DNA of 64,000 nucleotides. Source: a bacterium. GTDB lineage: Bacteria > KSB1 > UBA2214. Of the stretch, positions 52,205 to 61,066 are shown in pieces (the stretch's first letter is position 1; each line of letters opens with the position of its first letter). The notes below the pieces were generated by a model. The model did no database searches and was not told the origin of the DNA. It saw only the letters and a program-made list of their open reading frames with translations. The DNA lies in contig JAKQKF010000482.1 in NCBI GenBank assembly GCA_029560815.1, positions 29,200 through 93,199 on the forward strand, in the 5' to 3' direction. Both the position numbers and the translations under genes were made by a program.

Positions 52205-53587
52205 GTGCCGCGGCGAAATCCAAACGGCCGGATCCTGCTGGTCAATCCCTGGATCCATGATTTTTCGGCCTTTGACTTTTGGCAGAAACCTTTGGGCCTG
52301 CTCTACATCGGCGCTGTTCTCAACCGGCTCGGCTACGATACCGTTCTGCTCGATTGTCTCGACCGTTACAACCCGTTCTGGCGTCAGCGGTCAGATGAAG
52401 AACCGGATAGGGAAAAGAGCGATGGCGCCGGCAAGTACTTCCGCCAGGAGTTGGACAAACCGGCGCCCCTGCAGGGGATACCGCGTCGCTACTGCCGCTA
52501 CGGCGCACCGCGCGAAAGGGTGGAGGCGTGGCTGGCGCAGCAGGAGCCGCCTGATTTTATCCTCGTCACTTCCGCAATGACCTACTGGTATCCGGGCCTG
52601 GTCGAGACGGTGGAGCTGCTGCGTTCCCGCTTCCCGCACGCGCCCCTGATTCTGGGCGGAATCTATGCGACTCTCTGCCCGGATCATGCCCGCCGTGTGG
52701 TCAAGCCGGACCATCTGGTTGCCGGCGAGGGTGAGATCAAGGCCATACGGCTTGTCAGCCAACTGTCCGGCGGCCCGGGCGGCGATTTCGACTTTAAGGA
52801 TCTCGATCAATTACCCTATCCCTGGTATGAGGGCTACCCGCACCTGGCCAGCATCGCCGTACTCACCTCGCGCGGGTGCCCCTACTGCTGCAGCTACTGC
52901 GCCTCCGGGATACTAGCCGCATCCTGCCGCCGCCGCAGCGCCGGTGCGGTTTTTGAGGAGATCAGATACTGGCGCGACCGCCGGGGCATCAGCAGCTTCG
53001 CCTTTTATGACGATGCTCTGCTCCACGAAGCGGAAACGCACGCCATACCGCTCTTCAGCATGCTCGCCGCAGAGCTGCCGGGCCTCTCTCTCCATACGCC
53101 CAATGGCGTGCAGCCCCGCTGCATCGATGCAGAGATGGCCGCTCTCATGCATGCCGCCGGTATGAAAAATCTGCGGCTTAGCTATGAAAGCAGCAGCGCC
53201 CTGCGCCGGCAGGGCAAGGTCACGACCCGGGAACTCGCATCCGCACTGAAAAACCTGCTCGCAGCGGGATTTCAGAGCGGGCAGATCGGTGTTTATATCC
53301 TTGCGGGTTTGCCCGGCCAGGAGATGGAAGAGGTCCGCGAAAGCGCAAGGCAGGTTCATGATCTCGGCGCCCGCGTCAACCTGGCCTCCTATTCGCCCAT
53401 CCCCGGCACCAGGGAGTATCAGCACGCTCTGGACAACGGCAGCTGGGACGGGGAGGAGGATCTGCTCCTCGGCAACAATTCGCTTTATCCTTTCTGGCGC
53501 CGGCAGTATACTCCGGTACAGCTGGAAGGCCTGGCCCTCTGGGTAAAAGAGCTCAATCTGTCACTGCTTTCCAATCACGAGGAGTGA
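52205..53587 (+). CDS. B12-binding-domain radical SAM protein
   Basis: 460 residues. An N-terminal cobalamin-binding-like Rossmann domain (about 8-190: ILLVNPWIHDFSAFDF, GLLYIGAVLNRLGYDTVLLD, ILGGIYATLCPDHARR) precedes a radical SAM barrel with the cluster motif in SRGCPYCCSYCASG. The rest includes FAFYDDALL and YILAGLPGQEMEEVRE. Such proteins methylate or rearrange unactivated carbons, or act on lipids and tRNA; the substrate is unknown. The N-terminal domain lacks an obvious DxHxxG, so cobalamin would be bound base-off without a protein His. GTG 52205 starts 7 bases after the phosphatase gene, suggesting co-transcription. Confidence 0.82.
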   Translation: MPRRNPNGRILLVNPWIHDFSAFDFWQKPLGLLYIGAVLNRLGYDTVLLDCLDRYNPFWRQRSDEEPDREKSDGAGKYFRQELDKPAPLQGIPRRYCRYGAPRERVEAWLAQQEPPDFILVTSAMTYWYPGLVETVELLRSRFPHAPLILGGIYATLCPDHARRVVKPDHLVAGEGEIKAIRLVSQLSGGPGGDFDFKDLDQLPYPWYEGYPHLASIAVLTSRGCPYCCSYCASGILAASCRRRSAGAVFEEIRYWRDRRGISSFAFYDDALLHEAETHAIPLFSMLAAELPGLSLHTPNGVQPRCIDAEMAALMHAAGMKNLRLSYESSSALRRQGKVTTRELASALKNLLAAGFQSGQIGVYILAGLPGQEMEEVRESARQVHDLGARVNLASYSPIPGTREYQHALDNGSWDGEEDLLLGNNSLYPFWRRQYTPVQLEGLALWVKELNLSLLSNHEE

Positions 53588-53590
53588 ACC

Positions 53591-54271
53591 ATGGTGGAAT
53601 CGCAGCTTTCCCGGCCTCAAACGCAAGGCAGGGAACCCTTTTATCTCGCTATTGCCGGCAATATCGGCGTCGGCAAGACTACGCTGACGCAGATGATCAG
53701 CACCCATTTCGGCTGGACCGCCTACTTTGAACGCGTGATTAATAATCCTTACCTCGATGATTTCTATGCGGATATGAATCGGTGGAGCTTTAATCTGCAG
53801 GTCTATTTCCTCTCGCGCCGCTTCATGGACCAGCGCCTGATCTCCGCCAACCCGCAATCTTGCGTCCAGGACCGCACCATCTACGAGGACGCCGAGATCT
53901 TTGCCTATATTTTACACAAACAAGGCAACATGTCAGATCGCGACTATGACAATTACCGCGACCTGTTTTACACCATGACCGAATATCTGCGCAAACCGCA
54001 TCTGATCCTCTACCTGCGCGCCTCAACCTGGACACTCATTTCCCGCATCCGCAAACGGGGACGGGAGTTTGAAAAGAGTATCACCAACGAATATCTCTTC
54101 GAACTTAATGCGGCCTATGAGCGTTGGATAGGGGAGATCAGCAAGAGCATACCGGTTATGGTCGTCGATGCGGACAAGGTCGACTTTGAAAAATCCCCCG
54201 CTGATTTTGAGATTATTTGCAAAACGATCAGCGAACATGAAGAGGCGCACCGCCTCGGTGAATCGAAATGA
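53591..54271 (+). CDS. Deoxynucleoside kinase
   Basis: 226 residues. P-loop LAIAGNIGVGKTTLTQMI, substrate-site stretch WSFNLQVYFLSRRF, the DRT-type motif QDRTIYEDAEIFA and the lid ISRIRKRGREFEK. It belongs to the dCK/dGK/dAK family and phosphorylates deoxynucleosides for salvage in the cytoplasm; purine versus pyrimidine preference cannot be read from sequence. ATG 53591 comes 3 bases after the radical SAM gene and it overlaps the protease gene by 4 bases. Confidence 0.9.
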   Translation: MVESQLSRPQTQGREPFYLAIAGNIGVGKTTLTQMISTHFGWTAYFERVINNPYLDDFYADMNRWSFNLQVYFLSRRFMDQRLISANPQSCVQDRTIYEDAEIFAYILHKQGNMSDRDYDNYRDLFYTMTEYLRKPHLILYLRASTWTLISRIRKRGREFEKSITNEYLFELNAAYERWIGEISKSIPVMVVDADKVDFEKSPADFEIICKTISEHEEAHRLGESK

Positions 54272-55155
54272 ACGAAAAGATGGCTGAATCTGCAACCAGC
54301 AGCTGGTCCTACCTGACATACGACCCCGTCACCGGACAGTGGCGTCCGCCCGCCAACACCTGGCGCATTGTCGGCAAAAAATATATCAATCTCATCCTCT
54401 TTATTACCACCGTCGCCTCAACCTGGCTGGTCGGAGGCCCCGGGTACTGCATCGCTATCATCGCCATCCTCACCGCCCACGAGATGGGGCACTTTCTGAT
54501 GTGCCGCAAGTACGGGGTGCCGGCCACGCTTCCCTATTTCATCCCTTTCCCCTTCCCGGGCTATAATCCCTTCGGCACTATGGGCGCCCTGATTTCGATG
54601 CGGGGCTACATTCCAAGCCGCAAGGCCCTCTTCGACATCGGCGCCGGCGGGCCTCTCGCCGGCCTGGTTGTGACTATCCCTGTCCTTTTCATCGGACTCG
54701 CGCTTTCCAGCACCGCTCCCCATGTCGAGTCGGCCGGCGGAATGACGCTGGGAGAGTCCCTGCTCTTCAAGCTGATCTCCCTGCTGGTCCTCGGACACCA
54801 GCCCGATGAGGTGGATATCATGCTCCATCCGGTCGCCTATGCGGGATGGGCCGGCCTCTTCATCACGGCCCTCAACCTGATCCCGGTCGGCCAGCTCGAT
54901 GGCGGACACGTCACCTATGCTCTCTTCGGCCCGCGCGCCAAGTATTTCACCTGGCTCTTTATCGGCGCTCTCGGCATCCTGACCATCCATAACTACAGCT
55001 GGGCGCTGCTCTTTCTGCTCCTCGCCATTTTCGGCAGGCGCCACCCCTCGCCCCTGGACGATTATACTCCACTGGATCGCCGGCGCCGCATAATCGGCGG
55101 CCTGGTCATGATCCTCTTTGTACTCTCTTTCACTCCCGTCCCCTTTAAAATTTAG
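54268..55155 (+). CDS. Site-2 protease family (M50) membrane metallopeptidase
   Basis: 295 residues, about six membrane helices. The zinc site HEMGH is in ILTAHEMGHFLMC, and the second motif is LNLIPVGQLDGGHV, which supplies the aspartate. There is no PDZ domain, unlike RseP. An N-terminal cytoplasmic stretch (about 1-38) comes first. Such proteases cleave membrane-bound anti-sigma factors or small membrane peptides; the target is unknown. It lies immediately upstream of an unknown membrane-anchored protein, which could be a substrate or partner. Confidence 0.9.
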   Translation: MNEKMAESATSSWSYLTYDPVTGQWRPPANTWRIVGKKYINLILFITTVASTWLVGGPGYCIAIIAILTAHEMGHFLMCRKYGVPATLPYFIPFPFPGYNPFGTMGALISMRGYIPSRKALFDIGAGGPLAGLVVTIPVLFIGLALSSTAPHVESAGGMTLGESLLFKLISLLVLGHQPDEVDIMLHPVAYAGWAGLFITALNLIPVGQLDGGHVTYALFGPRAKYFTWLFIGALGILTIHNYSWALLFLLLAIFGRRHPSPLDDYTPLDRRRRIIGGLVMILFVLSFTPVPFKI

Positions 55156-55168
55156 CCGGAGCCGCATC

Positions 55169-56044
55169 ATGTCGCTCATCAGCCGCTGGAAGGGACTGAA
55201 CCGCACTGCCAGAACAGCCATCATGCTCGCAGCCCTGATTGTTGTGCTTGAACTGTTATTTAATATCATCGAGGTAACCATCGGTTGGTTCATGCTTTGG
55301 ACTAATGAATCGAGACCGAAAGTAGGACGGCTCTGGGTCGAGGAGGAGCGCGACCAGACCGGACGTCAGCAAGCCTCCACCCATATCGATTCGGTCCGGC
55401 TGCAGCCCGCTTACGAGCGTTATATCCACTCTCTGGATGATCTCGCCGCCTATGTGGCTTTCAAGTCGGGATTCGCCCTCAGCCGTGAGGATTTTCTCGC
55501 GCTCTATCGTTCGCTCCCGGGGGAAGATGCGGGCAGGCTGGTGGAGCCGGAACTTCTTGGCCGGCTGGCGGAGGCGGATGCATGGGGCAGTGTAAAACTG
55601 GATAAAAATGAAGATAAACTGCAGCTTCTCTTCCTTGACTTTTACGGTCAGCCCCTGCATAGCGCCCAGATTGTGCTCCTCTCCGCGGCCGAATTGATGC
55701 AGGAATCTCATCTTGCCGATAACCCGCTCTATGCCGGCAGAACGATTCCCGCACCACTTTTCGTCACTGCTCTGGAAAGCCTGCCCGGCCATCTCCGTCT
55801 ACAGGTGGTCAACGACCCGCAGAAATGGCAGGAGTGGCGTCAGCGGCTGATCGCCGCGGCGGTGGCCACCCGCATCGCACACGGCTCCGTGACGGTAGCG
55901 CTCGAAATCGTCCAGGATGGCAGCGTCACGGTGCAGGAGATTCAGGCCAGCGAACTCGCGGTGGAGTACCTGATCAACGCCATCAATGCACTTTCTCCTG
56001 AAACTCACTACAGCTGTCCCGGGAAGGAGGAAGATCATGAATAA
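55169..56044 (+). CDS. Unknown single-pass membrane protein
   Basis: 291 residues, not recognised. A short basic N-terminus and one hydrophobic helix (about 15-37, AIMLAALIVVLELLFNIIEV), then a soluble domain of about 250 residues with mixed helices and strands (LDFYGQPLHSAQIVLLS, GSVTVALEIVQDGSVTVQEI) that would face the periplasm. ATG 55169 is chosen at the start of the topogenic N-terminus. It overlaps the PBP1A gene by 8 bases, so coupling with peptidoglycan synthesis is likely. Confidence 0.75.
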   Translation: MSLISRWKGLNRTARTAIMLAALIVVLELLFNIIEVTIGWFMLWTNESRPKVGRLWVEEERDQTGRQQASTHIDSVRLQPAYERYIHSLDDLAAYVAFKSGFALSREDFLALYRSLPGEDAGRLVEPELLGRLAEADAWGSVKLDKNEDKLQLLFLDFYGQPLHSAQIVLLSAAELMQESHLADNPLYAGRTIPAPLFVTALESLPGHLRLQVVNDPQKWQEWRQRLIAAAVATRIAHGSVTVALEIVQDGSVTVQEIQASELAVEYLINAINALSPETHYSCPGKEEDHE

Positions 56045-57998
56045 GAGCTTCCGCCGCATTCTCTGGGGGGTGCTTCTGCTGTCGTTCATTCTGCTTCTGG
56101 TCACGCTCTATTTATCCGTGATCACCTTTCCGCGCGTGCCGGACAACCTCAATGACATCGCCCTTAACAATCCCAGCATCATTTACGGCGACGAGGATGA
56201 GGTGGTCAAACTGCTCGCCGACCGTGCCGTGATTCCGATTACAGAGATGCCGCTGACGGTTCAGCAGGCCTTCATCGCTATCGAAGACGATAACTTTTAT
56301 AACCATTCAGGCATCAGCAAGCTCCATCTGCTGCGGGCCCTGAGCGAAAACCTCGTTCACATGGGGGGAAAGGGCGGAGGCAGCACCATCACCCAGCAGC
56401 TGGCAAAAAACCTTTTTTTCACCTTTGAGCGCGACTGGGCCCGCAAGTTCAAGGAGATGTTCGTCGCTTTTCAGATCGAACAGCAGTTCTCCAAGGAAGA
56501 GATCCTCGAAGCCTACATCAATCAGATCAACTTCGGATCGGGTGTCTATGGCATCGAGCTGGCCAGCCAGACCTATTTTGCCAAACACGCCAGCGAGCTT
56601 ACCCTGGCAGAATCGGCCCTGTTGGCCGGCATCCCGCGCTGGCCGGCGCGTTACAACCCGAGCACCAATCCCAAGGTGGCCAGGGAACGGCAGTCCTTTG
56701 TGCTCAGACGCATGGTCGATGAAGGTTTCATCACCGAACCGGAACGGGCGGTGGCTCTCGCTGAATCGATCAAGGTTGACCGGGTCAACCGGCTGCAGGG
56801 GAGCGCCGACTATTTCGTCGAGGTGATTAAAAGCCTGGCCGCCGACAAATTGACGCCCGACGCGGTCAACTTTGGCGGACTGCGCATCTATTCGACCCTC
56901 AATTCACACCTCCAGCTCGAGGCGACCCGGGCGGTAGCCGACGGTCTCTCCCGTCTGGATGAATCCCTTGGTCTTCTGCCCTATGCCCAGGCGTCATGGG
57001 AACAACGGGGGAACTATCCCCAGGCCGCGTTGGTAGCTGTCGATGTTCGCACCGGCGCCATCAAGGCCATGGTAGGAGGGAGGGACTTCCGCCGTGCCCC
57101 CTTCAACCGCGCTTCCGCCAATAACCGTCACGCCGGCTCCGCTTTCAAGCCCTTTATCTACTTCACCGCCCTTGAAAAGAGAGTGATCACTCCCGCCACC
57201 GTCAAGGTCGATGAAGAGGTCGCCTTTCAAAGCGGCCCCAAAATCTGGGCCCCGGACAACATTGACTTTAATTACCTCGGTCCGGTGACCATGAAATACG
57301 CCCTGCTGCGCTCCATCAATACCATCTCCGCCAAGCTCATCTATGAGCTCTCGCCGGAAGCGGTCGTCGCCGCAGCCCGCAGATTGGGCATCACCAGCGA
57401 GATGGGCCCCAACCTTGCGCTCGCTCTCGGTGCAACCGGGGTTTCACCTCTGGAGATGGCATGCGCCTTTGCGACCATCGCCAATGGCGGCACCCGCTGC
57501 CAGCCCTTCATGCTGCGCTCCATCCAGAACGAGATCAACGAAGTGCTGGAGGAGACCATCCCGAAGAGCAACCGCGTGACCGATGCCCAGACCGCTTTTC
57601 TCCTGCTTGACATGCTCACCGGCGTTGTCGAGAAGGGAGGGACCGGCAGCGCGGTGCGCAGCTATGGTTTTCATCGTCCCTGCGCCGGCAAGACCGGCAC
57701 CTCCAACGAGTACCGGGACGCCTGGTTCGTCGGTTTCACTCCGGAACTCGCTGTCGCAGTCTGGGTGGGATTCGACGATAATCGCTCCATGCGGGACACC
57801 AGCGGCAGGGGCATAACCGGCAGCAAAGCAGCCCTGCCCATCTGGGCCCTTTTTATGAAAAACGCTTCCGCCGGACAGCCGGTCACCAACTTTGCCGTTC
57901 CCGGCCGGATCATCTTCTCCACTCTCGATCCGCGAACAGGTTCCGGCCGTATGCCCGGCGGCCCCTCCATCACCGTCGCCCTGCGGGAAGACGAGTGA
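56037..57998 (+). CDS. Penicillin-binding protein 1A, compact
   Basis: 653 residues, shorter than typical PBP1A (700-850). One membrane anchor (about 8-30). Glycosyltransferase 51 domain (about 60-230): FIAIEDDNFYNHSGIS, GGSTITQQLAKNLFF and EILEAYINQINFGSGVYG. Transpeptidase domain (about 320-620): the nucleophile in GSAFKPFIYF, the SxN motif in SINTIS and the KTG motif in AGKTGTSNEYRDAWF. It polymerises and cross-links peptidoglycan at the inner membrane. The ATG follows AAGGAGGAAGATC. The next gene starts within its last codons. Confidence 0.93.
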   Translation: MNKSFRRILWGVLLLSFILLLVTLYLSVITFPRVPDNLNDIALNNPSIIYGDEDEVVKLLADRAVIPITEMPLTVQQAFIAIEDDNFYNHSGISKLHLLRALSENLVHMGGKGGGSTITQQLAKNLFFTFERDWARKFKEMFVAFQIEQQFSKEEILEAYINQINFGSGVYGIELASQTYFAKHASELTLAESALLAGIPRWPARYNPSTNPKVARERQSFVLRRMVDEGFITEPERAVALAESIKVDRVNRLQGSADYFVEVIKSLAADKLTPDAVNFGGLRIYSTLNSHLQLEATRAVADGLSRLDESLGLLPYAQASWEQRGNYPQAALVAVDVRTGAIKAMVGGRDFRRAPFNRASANNRHAGSAFKPFIYFTALEKRVITPATVKVDEEVAFQSGPKIWAPDNIDFNYLGPVTMKYALLRSINTISAKLIYELSPEAVVAAARRLGITSEMGPNLALALGATGVSPLEMACAFATIANGGTRCQPFMLRSIQNEINEVLEETIPKSNRVTDAQTAFLLLDMLTGVVEKGGTGSAVRSYGFHRPCAGKTGTSNEYRDAWFVGFTPELAVAVWVGFDDNRSMRDTSGRGITGSKAALPIWALFMKNASAGQPVTNFAVPGRIIFSTLDPRTGSGRMPGGPSITVALREDE

Positions 57999-58891
57999 CG
58001 CATCCCTTCAAAATCGCCGGACTGGGCGAGCTGCTCTGGGACCTCTACGATCAGCAGCGTCATCCGGGTGGAGCTCCAGCCAATTTCGCCTACCATGCCC
58101 GGCGCTGCGGAGCCCACGCTATCCTGCTCAGCCGCGTTGGCGACGATGAGGCCGGCCGCGACCTCAAGGAGTGCCTGGCACACTCCGGAGTGGATATTTC
58201 CGCCATCCAGACCAGCCCGGATAAATCCACAGGCAGCGTGCGCGTTCACATTGACTCCACCGGCCATCCCCGCTTCGAATGCAGCCGTGATACCGCCTTT
58301 GATCAGCTGGAATGCGGCCGCCAGTGGCTGGAACTCGCTCCGCAGCTCGACGCCCTCCTTTACGGCACCCTCGCCCAGCGGGAGGTCACCAGCCGCCAGG
58401 CCATCCGTCGGTTTCTCCAGCACACCGGCAACGCGCTCCGCCTCTTCGATCTCAACCTGCGCGGCTGGAATGAGACCACCCGCGAGATCGTCGAATATTC
58501 GCTCCGCAATTGCGATATCATCAAGATGAACGAGGCTGAATTGGCTTTGCTGCAGGAGAACCAGGGGACTAAAGTCGAAGGGGAGGAGTTCCTGAGCAGA
58601 CTCGTGCGTTCCAACGGAATTAAACTGGCCGCCCTCACCCTCGGCAGCCAGGGCTGCTGCCTGGTAACCCGGGATGAGATCATTCGCCATCCCGGCTTTC
58701 GCGTGCCGGTGGTCGATACTACCGGCTGCGGCGACGCCTTTGCAGCCGCTCTGGCCTACAGTGTTTTGCATAAAGCATCACTTGAAGAAGCAGCTGAATT
58801 CGCCAACAGGTTGGGAGCTTTTGTTGCCACACGCGAGGGCGCCATGCCGGAGTGGAATCAGGCCGACCTCGCCGGCCTGGGAGAGAGTTAA
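57995..58891 (+). CDS. PfkB-family sugar kinase, fructokinase-like
   Basis: 298 residues. GLGELLWDLY and GGAPANFAYHARRCG are typical of fructokinase-type PfkB proteins, SRVGDDEAG follows, and the catalytic base and anion hole are in VVDTTGCGDAFAAALAY. It phosphorylates a hexose, most likely fructose, in the cytoplasm. The start is GTG 57995 overlapping the PBP1A stop by 4 bases. It is 2 bases before the TrmH gene. Confidence 0.87.
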   Translation: MTHPFKIAGLGELLWDLYDQQRHPGGAPANFAYHARRCGAHAILLSRVGDDEAGRDLKECLAHSGVDISAIQTSPDKSTGSVRVHIDSTGHPRFECSRDTAFDQLECGRQWLELAPQLDALLYGTLAQREVTSRQAIRRFLQHTGNALRLFDLNLRGWNETTREIVEYSLRNCDIIKMNEAELALLQENQGTKVEGEEFLSRLVRSNGIKLAALTLGSQGCCLVTRDEIIRHPGFRVPVVDTTGCGDAFAAALAYSVLHKASLEEAAEFANRLGAFVATREGAMPEWNQADLAGLGES

Positions 58892-58893
58892 GT

Positions 58894-59661
58894 ATGGAAC
58901 AGCTGGAAGGTAAAATCTGCGTCGAAGCGGCTCTGCGCGCGCACCAGCGCAAGATCCATCTGCTGATCCTGCGCAGCTCGCTGCAGCCGGAAACCAGCGC
59001 TCCCCTCATCGAAATGGCCGAAGAACGACACATCCCGGTCAAGCAGATCAGCCGGGAGGAGCTTGATGCCATGGCCCACGGTCATTCCCATGGCGGCGTC
59101 CTCGCCCTCTGCGCGCCCAGACCCCGGCTTTCCGCCGACCAGCTCCTGAATCACCTCCAAAACTGCGGTTTTCCCCTCTTTCTGCTTCTGCTTGAGGGGG
59201 TTGATGACAGCCAGAACCTCGGTTTTGTCCTGCGCACCGCCGAGGCCTGCGGGGTCGATGCCGTGCTGCTGAAAAAACATCTCTGGGATTTTGATGGCGC
59301 GGCCGTCTCCCGCGCCTCTTCAGGGGCTTTTGAACGCCTGCCCATCTGCGTTTTCGACCAGGTGGAACCCCTGCTCCCCAGGATTTCGGGGATCGGGGTG
59401 AGGATCTATGGCTGTATCGCCAATGCCCAGCGCACCATCTATCAGGTCGACCTGGCCCAGTCGGTGCTCATCGCCCTTGGCGGCGAAAAGCGCGGCCTTT
59501 CGGCAGCCGTGCGCGGCCGCTGCGACCGCTTCATCAAGATTCCCATGCTCTCCGCCGCCGGTTCTCTCTCCCTCAGCCACGCCTCCGCCATCCTCCTCGC
59601 AGAAGTGATGCGCCAGCGCATTTCCCGCGACGAAACGTTCCAGGATCCCAATCAGGAATAA
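58894..59661 (+). CDS. TrmH/SpoU-family RNA 2'-O-methyltransferase
   Basis: 255 residues. An N-terminal substrate-binding domain (about 1-80) leads to the SPOUT knot. Motif 1 is EGVDDSQNLGFVLRTAEACG, motif 2 IALGGEKRGLS, motif 3 IPMLSAAGSLSLSHASAIL. The Asn-Ser pair usual in motif 3 is changed (SLSLSHA where SLNVS is usual). RlmB-like 23S rRNA or tRNA methylation is likely; the target is not defined. ATG 58894 is the first codon of the conserved N-terminus. Confidence 0.88.
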   Translation: MEQLEGKICVEAALRAHQRKIHLLILRSSLQPETSAPLIEMAEERHIPVKQISREELDAMAHGHSHGGVLALCAPRPRLSADQLLNHLQNCGFPLFLLLLEGVDDSQNLGFVLRTAEACGVDAVLLKKHLWDFDGAAVSRASSGAFERLPICVFDQVEPLLPRISGIGVRIYGCIANAQRTIYQVDLAQSVLIALGGEKRGLSAAVRGRCDRFIKIPMLSAAGSLSLSHASAILLAEVMRQRISRDETFQDPNQE

Positions 59662-59686
59662 AAAAAGGAGGATTGCTCCTCCTTTT
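59661..59686. terminator. Terminator between TrmH and the minus-strand block
   Basis: Stem AAAAGGAGGA/TCCTCCTTTT, loop TTGC. Read on the minus strand it is followed by seven Ts, so it mainly ends minus-strand transcripts; on the plus strand the T run is short. The rest of the gap to 59846 holds no gene. Confidence 0.75.
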
Positions 59687-59846
59687 GGGATGCTGTACTG
59701 CGATTCTTATTCGAGTGCCTGTTTCAGCTCTGAAAATGGGTGTGTGCGCTTCCGGTTTCTGCCAAATTCACTCTCCCAGGGTGGGCGGCATCGGCTGCTT
59801 CAGACGGGGGAGAGATCTGCCCTCCGGCTGGGCGCGATTTTTTCCC

Positions 59847-61049
59847 CTAAAATCCGCTCACCAGGCCGATCAGCATCCGGTTGGCATCATTGTCCAGATC
59901 GCGGGTATACTCGGCCATCAGCCGCAGGTTGCGCGCCATCAAATAGGTGGCGCTGAAAGTGGCGGTCTCGTAGAGGGCGCTGTTCGCGCCCATGGTGCCG
60001 ATATTCTGCTCCTGATCGATGCTGTTGTAAAGGACTGTAAAATAATAACGCGAGCGATCAAGCTGAGGCGAAATAACCGCTTCCAGCACGATGCCGCTGG
60101 TTTCCGTCTCCGCCTCGGTTTCAGCGAACCACGGATTGGTGTCCTTGCGCAGCAGGTACTGGGCCGTGACCTCAACCGGGCCCAGAATGGCCTTGAAATC
60201 CGGTCCGATATAGGTCACCTTGTTCTTGAGATCGCTGCTCATGCTCTCTTCACCGAAATAGTAATAGCCCCCCACACTGAAATGGTCCGTTATCCCCTGG
60301 TTCAAGCGCAGGCCGATATTTTTTCCCGCATCGATATCGAATGCCCCGCTCTCCTCATCGGCGGCGTTCTTGCCGTTGCCGTTGGAGAACGAAAACACCA
60401 GATCGGTTCCCGTCTGCTCAATGCCGTAGGCGAACATGACGCCGCGATCATAGGCGAGGTTGGCGTGCGAATTTCCGACCTTGAGTTTGTAAATCATATA
60501 ATCTTCATAAGTCAGCCTGAGTTCGCGCTTCATGAGTGGGTCGCTGGTCTGGAACTGACCCACCATCACGTCGAGCGGGATGCCGAACACATCATTGAAA
60601 TGGACGTAGCTGTCCTCGATGCCGGCCACCTCGCCGCGTTCGCTCATATAGAAATAGAAATAATAGCCGATGTTTTTGGCCAGGGTGCCGCCGGACATCA
60701 GTTTCAAGCCCCAGGGCGACTGCAGATCACTCTTTACTTCACCCCTGGAATTGTACACGCCATAAGCGTCAAGGCGGACGCTGATGGGGAAGGTTTTGTT
60801 CAGCCACAGCAAATCATCTCCGGCGGTCACATAGTCACGTTCTTTTTCGTTCTCGGCGATGATAAAACCGTCGCCGGCGAAATCCTCGCCGTAGGGTTTG
60901 AGCTTGGGGATCGGAGCATGACAGGTGGAGCAGGAGAGATTGTTGCGCCGCGCGAAAGCGGGGATGGCCTGGCTCTCATCGGGCACGATCAACCACTGCA
61001 TGCCCAGCAGCAATGCAAAGAGGATCAGGATTTCTGGTACTCGTTTCAT
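59847..61049 (-). CDS. Predicted outer-membrane beta-barrel protein with one N-terminal haem c motif
   Basis: 400 residues. Signal peptide (about 1-29). A CXXCH motif lies directly after it in LSCSTCHAPIPKLKPYG, so one covalent haem c would sit at the periplasmic side. The rest is rich in alternating aromatic/aliphatic strands (GYYFYFYMSERGEV, HFSVGGYYYFGEES, FSATYLMARNLRLMAEY), ends in Phe (LVSGF) and is likely a 14-18-strand barrel. It may pass electrons across or at the outer membrane with the multihaem cytochrome encoded 17 bases upstream. The function is inferred. Confidence 0.72.
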   Translation of the reverse strand: MKRVPEILILFALLLGMQWLIVPDESQAIPAFARRNNLSCSTCHAPIPKLKPYGEDFAGDGFIIAENEKERDYVTAGDDLLWLNKTFPISVRLDAYGVYNSRGEVKSDLQSPWGLKLMSGGTLAKNIGYYFYFYMSERGEVAGIEDSYVHFNDVFGIPLDVMVGQFQTSDPLMKRELRLTYEDYMIYKLKVGNSHANLAYDRGVMFAYGIEQTGTDLVFSFSNGNGKNAADEESGAFDIDAGKNIGLRLNQGITDHFSVGGYYYFGEESMSSDLKNKVTYIGPDFKAILGPVEVTAQYLLRKDTNPWFAETEAETETSGIVLEAVISPQLDRSRYYFTVLYNSIDQEQNIGTMGANSALYETATFSATYLMARNLRLMAEYTRDLDNDANRMLIGLVSGF

Positions 61050-61066
61050 GATGCGCCTCCTCGGGT

